The notes: generated by a model from the letters alone, not told the origin. 64,000 nucleotides of DNA from Anaeromyxobacter oryzae (GCF_023169945.1 NZ_AP025591.1:5204481-5268480), one strand, 5' to 3'. Positions 16,790-26,295 are shown, counted from the first letter of the stretch. Numbers and translations are program-made.

Positions 16790-17812
16790 CTAGTTCGGCG
16801 AGACGGTCCCGGCCGCGGCGATCGTCTTGATGGAGCTGAACGCGCCGCAGGTGGTGGTCACCGTCGCGGTGAACTGGGCCGACGCGCCCGCCGTCACCGT
16901 CGTGTCCGCGGGCGTGACCGCGACCGAGAGCACCTTCTCCGTCACGACGACCGTGGCGATGGCCCGCTTGGTCGGGTCCGCGTGGCTCGTCGCGACGACG
17001 TGGTAAGTGCCGCCGGCCGAAGGCGCCGTGTACGTCCCGTCCGCGGCGACCGCGCCGCCGGTCGTGCCCTCCTGGACCGACCACGTGACGGAGGTGTCCG
17101 TCGCGTTGGCGACCGCGGCCGTGAACCGGAGCGTCTGGCACGCGTTCGTGCTGCCCGACGCCGGGGAGACGCTCACCGCGACGGCGGGCGCCGGGGCCGT
17201 CACGGTGACGGTCGCGACGTCGCGCTTGGTCGTGTCGGCCGCGCTGGTCGCGACGACGTGGCAGGTCGCGGCCGCGGCCGGCGCCGTGTACTGGCCGGTG
17301 GGCGAGATGGTCCCGCACCCGCTCGCCTCCTGGAGCGACCAGGCGACCGCGGTGTTCGAGGTGCCGCTCACCGCGGCGGTGAACGCGAGGGAGCCGGACG
17401 CGGCGACCGTCGCCGTCCGGGGCGTCACGGCGATCGCGACGACCGGCGGGGGCGCGGACGGCGTGACCGTCACGGTCGCCGTCGCCTGCTTCTGCGCGTC
17501 CGCCTTGCTCGTCGCGCGGACATGGAAGGTTCCGGCGGCCCCCGGTGCGGTGTAGAGGCCGGCGCCATCGACGGCGCCTCCGCCCGTCTCCACGACGTCC
17601 CAGACCACGCTCGTGTCGATGGTGCCCGTGACGGTCGCCGTGAACGCCACGGTCCCGGCCGGGGCGACCTGCACGTCGCCGGGGGCGACCTGGACGGAGA
17701 CGTCCTGGGCGGCGCTGGAGGGAGCATGGCTCGCGGTGCCGTCGCATGCGGACAGGGCGCCGAGAAGGGCGAGGAGAGCGGGGCCAGCGACGACGCGTCG
17801 GAGCATGTGCAT
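16790..17812 (-). CDS. Lipoprotein with repeated bacterial Ig-like domains
   Basis: The 340-residue protein begins MHMLRRVVAGPALLALLGAL and has a lipobox LSAC. Four repeats of about 75-80 residues follow, marked by SVSVSPASGS-type starts, TSVTWSVQEG, a GTYTAPSAGGTYHVVATS core and ATVTVT ends. This is the Ig-like (Big_2-type) pattern common in surface proteins of Myxococcota and Acidobacteria. The last repeat is short and ends at GTVSPN. A membrane-anchored surface role is inferred. AAAGG lies upstream of the start. Confidence 0.8.
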   Translation of the reverse strand: MHMLRRVVAGPALLALLGALSACDGTASHAPSSAAQDVSVQVAPGDVQVAPAGTVAFTATVTGTIDTSVVWDVVETGGGAVDGAGLYTAPGAAGTFHVRATSKADAQKQATATVTVTPSAPPPVVAIAVTPRTATVAASGSLAFTAAVSGTSNTAVAWSLQEASGCGTISPTGQYTAPAAAATCHVVATSAADTTKRDVATVTVTAPAPAVAVSVSPASGSTNACQTLRFTAAVANATDTSVTWSVQEGTTGGAVAADGTYTAPSAGGTYHVVATSHADPTKRAIATVVVTEKVLSVAVTPADTTVTAGASAQFTATVTTTCGAFSSIKTIAAAGTVSPN

Positions 17813-18099
17813 TTCGGCAGCGCCTTTCGTGTGTAGCGGACCGCACCGGCGGCCCGGCGCGCGTCACATGAACGGGTGTCAGTGAAACGCATGGCACCCT
17901 CGCATCATCCCGATTCCGCGGAAACCCGCGGAAGGTCGGGAGACGACAGGCGACCCCAACCCACAGCCTCGCAGGAGGGACCCGAGCCGCGAGTGCGGCG
18001 CGGGGGCGTCACCTGATCCGGTGTCGCGTCCCGGGCGTCTACCGGGGGAGCGCTCCATGTCCTACCGTTCGGCACACGGGACGGCCGGGGGGTGGGCGC

Positions 18100-18624
18100 G
18101 TGTCTCCGGTGAACGGCGTGCGCTGGTTCGTGACGGCGGTGCTCCTCGCCTCGTGCGGTCGCGCACCGGACCTGCACGTGCACGGGGTCGCCGTCTACGT
18201 CGAGACGACGGCACCGTTCGCGCAGCGGGGGGACCTCGAGACGCGGCTCGAGAGCACCGTGCAGGCCGCGCTCGACTACTGGCAGGGCAGCTGGACCGAC
18301 GTCGCGGGGCGGACCATCACGCTCGACGGCGGGACCCACGTCGCGTGCGAGGGCAACGCCTCCGCGATCGGCTGCTACGACGGGAACATCCGCGTCTCGA
18401 CGAACGACGTGGGAGCGGGGACGTTCTCGTGCGTCGAGCAGACGGTCCTCGTGCACGAGATCGGGCACGCGGTCATCGGCGACCCGCTCCACCAGGACCC
18501 TCGCTGGATGGAGATGGACGCCCTCGCCGACGCGCTCGCGGGCAGGACCGGCTACGACGCGGAGGGCGAGGTGCCCTGCGTCATCTTCGTGAGCGTCTGG
18601 CGGCACCCGCTCGGCCGCCCGTAG
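18100..18624 (+). CDS. Putative lipoprotein with metalloprotease-like HExxH motif
   Basis: The 174-residue protein starts at GTG (VSPVNGVRWFVTAVLLASCG) with lipobox LASC. The centre carries VLVHEIGHAVIGDPLHQDP, an HExxH zinc motif followed by a His seven residues later, as in small metzincin-like matrix proteases. Several Cys may form disulfides. It is a candidate secreted or lipid-anchored protease; the short length and lack of a clear family keep this tentative. Confidence 0.65.
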   Translation: MSPVNGVRWFVTAVLLASCGRAPDLHVHGVAVYVETTAPFAQRGDLETRLESTVQAALDYWQGSWTDVAGRTITLDGGTHVACEGNASAIGCYDGNIRVSTNDVGAGTFSCVEQTVLVHEIGHAVIGDPLHQDPRWMEMDALADALAGRTGYDAEGEVPCVIFVSVWRHPLGRP

Positions 18625-18656
18625 CCGCCGCGCGGCCCGGGGCGAAGGGTCCCGGA

Positions 18657-18854
18657 TCAGCGCGCCGCGCGCCGGAACCACGACGCCAGGGCGGCGGCGC
18701 CGACCGCGAGCACCGAGTACAGGAGGATCCGTGGCCACTCCTGCGCGCGCATCGCGAGCCACCCGCAGGTGAAGACGGCGAGCGCGCTCGCGACGACGCC
18801 GGCCTGCGCGGCGGCGCGGCGGACTCCGCTCTCGGAGGGATCGGGGGTCGGCAC
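18657..18854 (-). CDS. Small two-helix membrane protein
   Basis: The 65-residue GTG-started frame holds two hydrophobic segments (AGVVASALAVFTCGWLAM and ILLYSVLAVGAAALASWF), a short linker and a basic C-terminus. No family recognised. It lies between the HExxH lipoprotein gene (convergent) and trhA on the same strand, 43 bases downstream of trhA. Confidence 0.5.
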   Translation of the reverse strand: MPTPDPSESGVRRAAAQAGVVASALAVFTCGWLAMRAQEWPRILLYSVLAVGAAALASWFRRAAR

Positions 18855-18897
18855 GCCCCGACGATAGCCGAAGACGCGCGCCGCCGGTGATCCCGCG

Positions 18898-19605
18898 TCA
18901 CCGGATTGCGCGCAGCGCCGCGTCCACGACGACGAAGTGGCACGCTGCCGCGGCGACGACGAGCAGGTGGAAGATCTCGTGGAACCCGAAGACTCGCGGG
19001 AACGGGTCGGGGCGGCGGAGCGCGTAGATCACCGCCCCGACGGTGTAGAAGAAGCCGCCGCCGAACAGCAGCATGAGCGCGTGATCGCCCATCGCCGCGC
19101 GGAGCGCCCCCGCGACGGGGACGATGAACCAGCCGAGGAGGACGTAGATCGCGGCCCGGACCGGCTTGGGCGTTCCGGTGAGCCAGATCACGATCGCGAT
19201 GCCCACCGCCGCCCCGGCCCAGACGATCGCGAGGAGCCGGTGGCCGGTCCCCGGGCCGAGCAGCAGGCAGAACGGCGTGTAGGTCCCGGCGATGAGGACG
19301 AAGATCGCGGAGTGGTCCACGCGCGCGATGATGCGCCGCGCGGCGATCGGCCAGTGCATCCTGTGGTAGGTCGCGCTGACCGAGAACAGCAGGACGAGGC
19401 TCGCGCCGTAGACGAGGGCGCCGAGCGCCGCGGTACCGGTCCTCGCGCGGAGCACCAGCGCGACCGCGGCGGGCAGCGCGGCGAACGCGGCGATCTGATG
19501 CGAGACGCCGCGGAGCTTCGGCTTCGCGGGGGCGGCGAGCTGCACGGCGGACATCGCGGCGGCGCCGGGGGTCGGCATCTCGGGGGTGGCGGCGCTCGGC
19601 GGCAT
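18898..19605 (-). CDS. trhA: TrhA/hemolysin III family membrane protein
   Basis: The 235-residue protein has about seven membrane helices and the PAQR/hemolysin-III motifs: SATYHRMHW, DHSAIFVLIAGTYTPF and the late GFHEIFHLLVVAAAACHF, with the conserved Ser, Asp and His residues thought to bind zinc. The ATG at 19605 is chosen because AGGAG lies a few bases upstream; a GTG at 19629 is also in frame. The N-terminal 20 residues are Pro/Ala-rich and extra to the core. Confidence 0.88.
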   Translation of the reverse strand: MPPSAATPEMPTPGAAAMSAVQLAAPAKPKLRGVSHQIAAFAALPAAVALVLRARTGTAALGALVYGASLVLLFSVSATYHRMHWPIAARRIIARVDHSAIFVLIAGTYTPFCLLLGPGTGHRLLAIVWAGAAVGIAIVIWLTGTPKPVRAAIYVLLGWFIVPVAGALRAAMGDHALMLLFGGGFFYTVGAVIYALRRPDPFPRVFGFHEIFHLLVVAAAACHFVVVDAALRAIR

Positions 19606-19778
19606 GGCTCCTCGCATCGGCTGGAACACCGACGATGGTTGCCTTGCGCCACGGGTTTGTCACGGGAGCACGGAGGCGCTCCGAGCGGGAGAAGGTCCAG
19701 CCTCGATGGGGCCGATCGGTCGGGACCGGCGGGTCCGGCAGCCGCGGCACGTCGGCCGTCCCGCAGGGCGGGCGCGCG

Positions 19779-20186
19779 TCAGTTCGCCGGGCCCCGCCGC
19801 GGGAGCGATCGCGCCTGCCCCGGCGCGATCGGCGTGGCCTGGTGGTGCACCATCCGCCAGGTGCCGTCCTCGCGGACGAAGACGTTCGTCGCCGCGAGCC
19901 GGCCGCCCTCCTCGATGACCTCGTGGCAGGTCACGAACGCCACGTCGCCCAGCACGTGCGCCTCGGCGACCGAGCACGAGACCTCCGGCGCGTTGTCGGA
20001 CTCGAGGATCCCCCGCCAGCTCTCGAGGACGCGATCGCGGCCGTCGAGGACGTCCCAGCCCGGGTGGATGCACGCGACGGGGTGCTGCTCGGACCACACG
20101 GACCCCATCGCGTCCGCGTCGCCGCTCGCGAACGCCCGGTAGAACGCCGCGTTCGCTTCGAGGACGTCGAGCTCGCTCGCGCTCAC
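19779..20186 (-). CDS. SnoaL-like/DUF4440 NTF2-fold protein
   Basis: The 135-residue protein has the small NTF2-like fold signature: EANAAFYRAFASGDADAM, HPGWDVLDGRDRVLESW and NVFVREDGTWRMVHHQATP. Such proteins act as small-molecule enzymes or binding domains, and no substrate is evident. The GTG at 20186 gives the usual family length. The next gene upstream is divergent. Confidence 0.8.
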   Translation of the reverse strand: MSASELDVLEANAAFYRAFASGDADAMGSVWSEQHPVACIHPGWDVLDGRDRVLESWRGILESDNAPEVSCSVAEAHVLGDVAFVTCHEVIEEGGRLAATNVFVREDGTWRMVHHQATPIAPGQARSLPRRGPAN

Positions 20187-20327
20187 GGACGAGCCATAGG
20201 CGGCGGCTCCTCCCCGGGCAACGCCGACCCCGGCGTGCAGACGCGCAGGGGTCGGCCCATGTTGGCCGCGCGCGGGCCGTGCCCCCGCGGCATGCGTTCG
20301 CCCGGGAGGCTGCGAAAGGAGTCGACC

Positions 20328-20525
20328 ATGGCCATGCAGCAGACGGGTCACGAGGCGAGCGCCCCCACGACCCTGCGCGACACGCCGGAGGAGAAGCGCG
20401 CCGAGCTGTACCGGATCATCGAGGAGATCGGCAACGCGCGCGCGGATCGCGCGGCGGTGCTGCGGGCGAGGTTCGACGAGCTCTGGAGCGAGCTCGGCGA
20501 CGAGGCCGAGCGGAAGCTGCACTAG
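20328..20525 (+). CDS. 65-residue helical hypothetical protein
   Basis: The frame starts MAMQQTGHEASAPTTLRDTP and continues with a predicted long charged helix (EEKRAELYRIIEEIGNARAD and RARFDELWSELGDEAERK). AAAGGA precedes the ATG by seven bases. No membrane segment or known domain; a second ATG at 20334 is possible. It is a soluble helical protein of unknown role. Confidence 0.6.
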   Translation: MAMQQTGHEASAPTTLRDTPEEKRAELYRIIEEIGNARADRAAVLRARFDELWSELGDEAERKLH

Positions 20526-20574
20526 CGCGCGGGTCGCGCCGGGTGCGGTCCGGCGCCACGGGGGCCGGGCCGCT

Positions 20575-20892
20575 CTACCGGCCGAACGCGGCCGGGCAGC
20601 GCCAGAGCTGGGCCTCGCCGTGCTCGTCGATGCGCACGCGCTCGTGCCCCGAGCCGCGCCAGACACTGCCGGCGATGACGCGCCCGGGCAGCCACGGGAA
20701 GCGCGCCCGGCTGGCGTCGGAGACGAAGACGACGGGCGAGGTGGGGGGTGCGTCGGCGACCGCCGCCGGGACGCCCTCCTCCGTGAGCGCGATGGGCGCG
20801 ACCCGGTGGTGGAGGACGACGCGCCCGGCGCGCCGGTCGCGGCGTCGCCCCCGGGGCTGCTGCCGGTTCGAATCACGATGTGGCTGGTTCAA
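20575..20892 (-). CDS. Hypothetical protein of about 85-105 residues
   Basis: The longest frame starts at TTG (20892), but the first 20 residues are Arg/Gln-rich and may not be coding. The part from VVLHHRVAPIALTEEGVP to PGRVIAGSVWRGSGHERV and EHGEAQLWRCPAAFGR looks like a compact beta-rich domain with local codon bias. No family recognised and no clear ribosome-binding site. Confidence 0.4.
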   Translation of the reverse strand: MNQPHRDSNRQQPRGRRRDRRAGRVVLHHRVAPIALTEEGVPAAVADAPPTSPVVFVSDASRARFPWLPGRVIAGSVWRGSGHERVRIDEHGEAQLWRCPAAFGR

Positions 20893-21174
20893 CGTGGGTG
20901 CTCCTGCTGCTGAAGTTGGCCATCCGGCGGTCGCTCGACCCGCCCGGCGCGCTGGCCGCCCGAGGCTCCGTGCCCGGCGGCCCGACCCGGCCGCCGTCGG
21001 CGCCGGACATCGTCGAGGATGGTGGTAAGAGCGTCGCGCGTCCGGGGTCGAGTCGCTGGGCGCTCTCCCTCCCGCGACGTCCCGGAGCGACCAGAATCAT
21101 AACGGACCTGGGCGAAACGACAAGGGCGCCGACCCGATGACACTCGGAAACGAGCGGGCGGGCGTGCCGCGCGG

Positions 21175-22263
21175 CTACTCGACCCAGTCCGCGAGGAAGA
21201 CGTTCGTCTCCCCCGGGCGGCTGCCGTTGCGGTTCGACGAGAACACGAGCTTTGTGCCGTCCGGCGAGAACATCGGGAAGCCGTCGAACGTCTCGTTCGT
21301 CGTGATCCGCTCGAGGCCGGTCCCGTCGTCGTTCACGAGGTAGACGTCGAAGTTCCGCCCGCGCGGATCGCCCACGTTCGAGGCGAACACGATCCGGTGG
21401 CCGTCCGGGTGGAAGAACGGCGCGAAGCTCGCCGCGCCGAGGTGGGTGACCTGGCGGACGTCCGACCCGTCCGCGTTCATGGTGTAGATCTCGAGCTGGC
21501 CGGGACGGACGAGCCGGCGCGCGAGGAGGGCGCGATACTCTGCGAGCTCCGCGTCGGTCCGGGGGCGGCTCGCCCGGAACACGATCCGCTTCCCGTCCGC
21601 GGAGAAGAACGCGCCGCCGTCGTAGCCCGGCGTGTCGGTGAGGCGGACGAGCCCCGAGCCGTCGAGCCGCATCTTGTACAGGTCGAGGTCGCCGTCGCGG
21701 GTGGAGGTGAAGACGATCCAGCCGTCCCGCGAGATCGTCGCCTCGGCGTTGTAGGACCCCGGCGCGGGGGCGATGGGCCGGAGCTCGGAGCCGTCCGGGC
21801 GCGCGGTGTAGAGCTGGTAGTCGTACAGCGCCCACACGTAGCCCTGGGACATGTCCGGCCGCGGCGGGCACTCCGCGCCCGAGGCGTGGGTCGACGCGTA
21901 GATGATCCGGTCGCCGCCCGGGAAGAAGTAGCCGCAGGTGACGCGCCCCTGCCCGGAGGAGGCCTGGCGGACGCCCGACCCGTCGGCGTTCATGACGTAC
22001 AGGCGATCACAGCCGGCGCCGTCGCGCGTCGACTGGAGGACCAGCTCCTTCCCGTCGAACGAGAAGTACGCCTCGGCGTTCTCGCCGCCGAACGTCAGCT
22101 GGCGCACGTTCCGGAGGTGCCTCTCGCCGGGCAGCGCGAGGTCCGGCGCGCCGGATGCGGGCTTCGCCGGCGGGGAGGCCGGGGCGGGCGACCGCGAGGC
22201 CGCACACGCCGCGGCGAGGACGACGACGAGGACGACGACGAGGCTTGGGGCGGTCCGCTTCAT
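21175..22263 (-). CDS. TolB-like WD40/PD40 beta-propeller lipoprotein
   Basis: The 362-residue protein begins MKRTAPSLVVVLVVVLAAAC, a lipoprotein signal. It has repeated PD40 blades: AYFSFDGKELVLQSTRDG, ATISRDGWIVFTSTRDGDLD, AFFSADGKRIVFRASR, PFFHPDGHRIVFASN and PMFSPDGTKLVFSSNRNG. The pattern matches TolB-type propellers, which bind proteins or peptides in the periplasm. The ATG overlaps the stop of the M28 peptidase gene (ATGA), so the two are translated together; a peptide-processing role is a reasonable inference. Confidence 0.87.
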   Translation of the reverse strand: MKRTAPSLVVVLVVVLAAACAASRSPAPASPPAKPASGAPDLALPGERHLRNVRQLTFGGENAEAYFSFDGKELVLQSTRDGAGCDRLYVMNADGSGVRQASSGQGRVTCGYFFPGGDRIIYASTHASGAECPPRPDMSQGYVWALYDYQLYTARPDGSELRPIAPAPGSYNAEATISRDGWIVFTSTRDGDLDLYKMRLDGSGLVRLTDTPGYDGGAFFSADGKRIVFRASRPRTDAELAEYRALLARRLVRPGQLEIYTMNADGSDVRQVTHLGAASFAPFFHPDGHRIVFASNVGDPRGRNFDVYLVNDDGTGLERITTNETFDGFPMFSPDGTKLVFSSNRNGSRPGETNVFLADWVE

Positions 22264-24080
22264 CGGCGCTCCTCCAGCTTCACCTGCGCTGTCCGGCGCT
22301 CCGCCCCGCGGCTCCACTCGACCTCGACCAGGTCGCCGGGGCGGTGGGATCGGAGCGCGAACGCGAGATCCTGCAGGTTCATGATCCTCGTCGGGCCGAC
22401 GCGCAGGAGCACGTCGCCGCCCGCGATCCCGGCGCGCTCGGCGGGGCTCCCCGGCCGGACACCGGTGAGGAGGACGCCGGGGTCGGTCCGCTCGGCGAAG
22501 TCGGGGATCGCGCCGAGGTACGTGCCGTAGCCCCGCTCGCCGGTCCGCTCCCGCGGCGGCGCCGCCGCGGCGCGGACCACCTCGAGCCGGCCGTCGCGAT
22601 CCGCCGCGTCCCGTGCGGCGCGGTACGCGAGCCGGGCGACCGCGGCGAGGCCCTCGGCGTCGATCTTGTCGGCGGTGTCGGAGGGCCGGTGGTAGTCGGC
22701 GTGCGCCCCCGTGAAGAGGAACAGGACCGGCACGCCGCGCGCGTAGAAGCTCGTGTGGTCGGAGGGGCCGTACCCATCGCCGCCGAACGCGAGCACGAGC
22801 GGGAGGCGCGGCGCGCGGTCCGCGACGGCGCGGACCTCCTCGCGGAGCCCCTTCGCCGTGTCGGCGCCGTCCACGTACACCTTCCCGCCGCGCGCCCGGC
22901 CCACCATGTCGAGGTTCACCATCAGCTGCAGCCGGTCGACCGGGCAGCGCGCGGGCAGGTTCTTCACGAGGTGGGCGGAGCCGAGCAGCCCCAGCTCCTC
23001 CGCGCCGAACGCCGCGAACAGCACCGTCCGCCGCGCCGGCCCCTCCGCCGCGAAGGCCCGCGCGACGGCGAGGAGCGCGGCGACCCCGCTCGCGTTGTCG
23101 TCCGCGCCGGGGTGGACGGTGCCCGTCTGCTCGGGCGCGAGCGACGCGTCGCCGCCGAAGCCGAGGTGATCGTGGTGCGCCCCCACGACGACGCACTCCC
23201 CGGCGACCGCCGGATCGCGGCCGGGCAGGATCGCGACGACGTTCGCGGTCGGCGCGCGCTCGTGGCGGACCTCGACCTCGAGCCGCGCCCGCACGCCGAG
23301 CGCACGCGGATGAGGGCGGCCGTCCACCTCCCCGGCGGCGGCGAGCGCGCGGACGTCGACGCCGCCGCGCCCGAGCGCCGCGGCGGTCACGCGGGCCGCG
23401 AGGATCCCGGCGCGCGACGACACCTGCCCGCGCCAGGGCGGGAGGTCGTCGGGTCCGTCGTGCCCCCAGACGTCGCGGACGCCCAGGATCGCCGCCGCGC
23501 CGTGGTCGCGCGCGTTGATCGCCTTGTAGCGCCACTCCGAGAAGCGGTAGTGGCGCGGATCGCGGAACGGCGACGCGGGATCCGCCTCTCGCGGGAAGTC
23601 CTGCGCGACGAGCACGATCTTCCCCTTCACGTCGACGCCCGCGTAGTCGTCGTAGCCCAGATCCGGCGCGGTGATGCCGTACCCGGCGAAGACGACCTCC
23701 GCCTCGACCGCGCCGTCGTCGCTGAAGCCGAACGGGAGGAAGTCCGGCCCGAGCGTCGCGGCCGCGGCGCCGATCGTGAGCGCGTTTCGCTTCTCGAGCG
23801 TCGCGCGGAAGGGCGCCTCGAATCGCTGGAGGTACCCGCCCTCGAGCGCGGGCGCGAGGCCGGCGTCGTGGAAGCGAGCGGCGATCCAGTCCGCCGCCTC
23901 CGCGCCGCCGGGGGTCCCCACGCCGCGGCCGGTGCGCGCCGCGTCCGCGAGCCAGCCGACCTCGGCGCGAGCGCGCGCGGGATCGAAGGCCGCCTCCGGC
24001 GGCGGAGGGGCCCCGGCGTGGCCGGCGCAGGCGGCGGCGAGGACGAGCGCGACGGGGACGGCTCTCGCGGGCGGGCGCAT
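22260..24080 (-). CDS. M28 family zinc aminopeptidase with PA and PDZ domains
   Basis: The 606-residue lipoprotein begins MRPPARAVPVALVLAAACAG. A PA domain lies between the signal and the peptidase (VFAGYGITAPDLGYDDYAGV, GKIVLVAQDFP). The M28 zinc sites are visible: VVGAHHDHLGFGG, HPGADDNASGVAALL, AFGAEELGLLGS, VNLDMVGR and ADYHRPSDTADKI. The C-terminus is a PDZ domain (RPGSPAERAGIAGGDVLLRV). It would cleave N-terminal residues from peptides in the periplasm or at the surface. AGAAGAGGA lies upstream of the start. Confidence 0.92.
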   Translation of the reverse strand: MRPPARAVPVALVLAAACAGHAGAPPPPEAAFDPARARAEVGWLADAARTGRGVGTPGGAEAADWIAARFHDAGLAPALEGGYLQRFEAPFRATLEKRNALTIGAAAATLGPDFLPFGFSDDGAVEAEVVFAGYGITAPDLGYDDYAGVDVKGKIVLVAQDFPREADPASPFRDPRHYRFSEWRYKAINARDHGAAAILGVRDVWGHDGPDDLPPWRGQVSSRAGILAARVTAAALGRGGVDVRALAAAGEVDGRPHPRALGVRARLEVEVRHERAPTANVVAILPGRDPAVAGECVVVGAHHDHLGFGGDASLAPEQTGTVHPGADDNASGVAALLAVARAFAAEGPARRTVLFAAFGAEELGLLGSAHLVKNLPARCPVDRLQLMVNLDMVGRARGGKVYVDGADTAKGLREEVRAVADRAPRLPLVLAFGGDGYGPSDHTSFYARGVPVLFLFTGAHADYHRPSDTADKIDAEGLAAVARLAYRAARDAADRDGRLEVVRAAAAPPRERTGERGYGTYLGAIPDFAERTDPGVLLTGVRPGSPAERAGIAGGDVLLRVGPTRIMNLQDLAFALRSHRPGDLVEVEWSRGAERRTAQVKLEERR

Positions 24081-24265
24081 GTCCGTCCTCTTCTTATGGC
24101 GCGGCGGGCGGCACGGCACCGCCGTGGCGGGACCCGGGAGGGGGAGGGCGAGCGCGCGCCTCGCGGTGGGGCCCCTCGCGGCCGGGCGCCGGCCCGCGGC
24201 CGGGCTCAACGTGATGGGCGGCCGCCGGGGGGCGGGCGCAACGGGGTGGACGGGAGAGCGAGGCC

Positions 24266-25636
24266 ATGGATCTCGACGTCATCGTCATCGGCAGCGGGCA
24301 GGCGGGCGTCCCGCTCGCGACGCGGCTCGCCGGCCGCGGGAAGCGCGTGCTCCTCGCGGAGAGAGGCGAGCTCGGCGGCACGTGCACGAACACGGGGTGC
24401 ACGCCGACGAAGACCATCGTGGCGAGCGCGCGCGCCGCGCACGTCGCGCGGACGGCGGGCCGCCTGGGGGTCCGCGCCGGCACGGTCGAGGTGGACTTCC
24501 CGGCGGTGATCGCGCGGAAGGACGCGATGGTCGCGAAGTGGCGCGAGGGCGTCGCCCGCCGGCTCGCGGAGGCCGGCGATCGGCTGACGGTCGCCCGCGG
24601 GCAGGCGCGGCTCGCGGGCGACGGCGTCGTCGAGGTCGGCGGAGAGCAGCATCGTGCCCCGGTGATCGTCCTCGACGTCGGCGGCCGTCCCGCCGTGCCG
24701 CCGATCGAGGGCCTCGAGCGCGTGGCGTGGCTCGACAACCGGCGCGTGATGGAGCTCCGCGAGCTGCCGCGGCGGCTGCTCGTGATCGGCGGCGGGTACG
24801 TGGGCTGCGAGCTGGCCCAGGCCTACCGGCGGCTCGGCGCGGCGGTGGCGATCGTCGAGCCCGGGCCGCACCTCCTGGGTCGCGAGGACGCGGAGGTGTC
24901 CGAGGCGGTCGAGGCGGTGTTCCGGGCCGAGGGCCTCGAGGTGCACCTCGCGACGCGCGTGAATGCGGTCGCGTCGCGTGACGGCGGCGTCGCCCTGACG
25001 CTCTCGACGGGCGCGACGCTCGAGGGCTCGCACCTCCTGGTCTGCACGGGCCGCCGCCCGAACACCGACGATCTCGGGTGCGCCGCGGCCGGCGTCGCGC
25101 TCGACGCGCGCGGGTTCGTGACCGTCGACGACCGGTACCGGACGAGCGCGCCCGGCGTCTACGCGGTCGGCGACTGCACCGGCGGGCCGCAGTTCACGCA
25201 CGCCGCGTGGGACGATCACCGCCTCCTGCTCGACGTGCTCGACGGCCGGCCGGGGCGGGGCCGCGGCGACCGGATCGTCCCCTACACGGTCTTCGTCGAT
25301 CCGCAGGTGGGCGCGGTCGGACCGACGGAGGCGGAGGCGCGGGCGCGCGGGGTGCCGGTCGAGGTCGCACGCTTGCCGTTCGGTGCAATCGCCCGCGCGA
25401 TCGAGACGGACGAGACCGCCGGGCTCCTCAAGGTGCTCGTCGACCCCGGCACCGAGCGGATCGTCGGCGCGCGGATCGTCGGCGCCGAGGCCGGCGAGCT
25501 CGTGCACGTGTTCGTCGCGCTCATGCAGGCAGGGGCGCCTGCGCGGGCGATCGTGGACATGGAGGCGATCCACCCGGCGTTCGCCGAGGGGCTGCAGTCC
25601 GTGCTGATGGCGCTGCCGCGGTATGCGCTCCGCTGA
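24266..25636 (+). CDS. FAD-dependent pyridine nucleotide-disulfide oxidoreductase, mercuric reductase-like
   Basis: The 456-residue flavoprotein has the FAD motif VIVIGSGQAGVPLA, redox-active pair GGTCTNTGCTPTKT (Cys40 and Cys45), NAD(P) motif VIGGGYVGCELAQAYRRLG and second FAD motif GVYAVGDCTGGPQFTHAAWD. The C-terminal MEAIHPAFAEGL supplies the His and Glu of the dimer-interface active site. It lacks the N-terminal HMA domain and C-terminal Cys pair of MerA, so it is more likely a general disulfide or dihydrolipoamide-type reductase than a true mercuric reductase. No mer genes surround it. Confidence 0.87.
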   Translation: MDLDVIVIGSGQAGVPLATRLAGRGKRVLLAERGELGGTCTNTGCTPTKTIVASARAAHVARTAGRLGVRAGTVEVDFPAVIARKDAMVAKWREGVARRLAEAGDRLTVARGQARLAGDGVVEVGGEQHRAPVIVLDVGGRPAVPPIEGLERVAWLDNRRVMELRELPRRLLVIGGGYVGCELAQAYRRLGAAVAIVEPGPHLLGREDAEVSEAVEAVFRAEGLEVHLATRVNAVASRDGGVALTLSTGATLEGSHLLVCTGRRPNTDDLGCAAAGVALDARGFVTVDDRYRTSAPGVYAVGDCTGGPQFTHAAWDDHRLLLDVLDGRPGRGRGDRIVPYTVFVDPQVGAVGPTEAEARARGVPVEVARLPFGAIARAIETDETAGLLKVLVDPGTERIVGARIVGAEAGELVHVFVALMQAGAPARAIVDMEAIHPAFAEGLQSVLMALPRYALR

Positions 25637-25662
25637 CGGAGGCCGGGGGCGCACCGGCCGGA

Positions 25663-26295
25663 TCAGGCCACGCTCCGCGGCCGCTCCGGCGACGCGGCGC
25701 CCGGCTCGGCCGGCGGCGCTCCCTCGGCGAGCGGCCGCATGACGCGACGGTGGGGCTTCATGCTCCGCCAGAGCTGGAGGTCGTCCCGCTCGAGGACGCA
25801 GCTGCCGCTCGCCCGGAGCCACTCGAGCAGCCCCGCGGGCGTGGTGGTCTCGTCGCCGAGCGCGGCGCTCCCGGGGTAGTGCGCCTCCTTGAGCACGCGC
25901 ACGACCGCCTCCGAGCAGAACAGGGCGCTCGGCGTCGGGAACGGGTTCCTCCACGGCCGCTGCCGGAACCACCGCGCGAGGAGGGTGAGGAAGATGCCGA
26001 ACAGCCCGAGCACGTCGAACTTCGCTCCGAGCCACTCGCCGGCTGCGGGGAGGCCCTCGTCGAGCGGGTGCGAGGGATCGGGCGTCACGAGCGCGACGAC
26101 CTTGTTGTCCTTCACGAAGCGCGTCAGCGACACCAGCCGGAACCCCGTGGTGTGCGCCTCGAGCACGAGCCTGAGCTGGAACACGGGATCCTCGACGAGG
26201 AGCCAGGCGTGGCTCGTCCTCGAGTGCGTCATGGCGCGGATGAGCGCCGACAGCGGGTTCCAGCGCCGCGGTGTCGAGAAGCCGACGTAGACCAT
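25663..26295 (-). CDS. Permuted papain-fold (YiiX-like) hypothetical protein
   Basis: The 210-residue protein begins MVYVGFSTPRRWNPLSALIR. A His in SRTSHAWLLVEDP is followed much later by a Cys in PSALFCSEAVVRVLKEA. His-before-Cys order is what circularly permuted NlpC/P60 (YiiX/LRAT-like) proteins show, so a lipid- or amide-directed hydrolase is possible. A hydrophobic stretch (DVLGLFGIFLTLLARWF) may associate with the membrane. A GGGAGGGAG site precedes the ATG. It lies directly downstream of the larA-like gene and may be cotranscribed. Confidence 0.6.
   Translation of the reverse strand: MVYVGFSTPRRWNPLSALIRAMTHSRTSHAWLLVEDPVFQLRLVLEAHTTGFRLVSLTRFVKDNKVVALVTPDPSHPLDEGLPAAGEWLGAKFDVLGLFGIFLTLLARWFRQRPWRNPFPTPSALFCSEAVVRVLKEAHYPGSAALGDETTTPAGLLEWLRASGSCVLERDDLQLWRSMKPHRRVMRPLAEGAPPAEPGAASPERPRSVA

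Noticed and set aside
20866..20882. tRNA-like T-arm (GGTTCGAATC)
   Set aside because: The flanking bases do not form the T-stem, and no acceptor, D or anticodon arm can be drawn.
20880..21140. Plus-strand frame of 86 codons in the gap before the TolB-like gene
   Set aside because: It has a hydrophobic-looking start but no ribosome-binding site, and its codon use does not match the coding bias; the gap more likely holds promoter sequence.
24266..25636. True mercuric reductase of a mer operon
   Set aside because: The N-terminal HMA domain, C-terminal Cys pair and any merR/T/P neighbours are missing.
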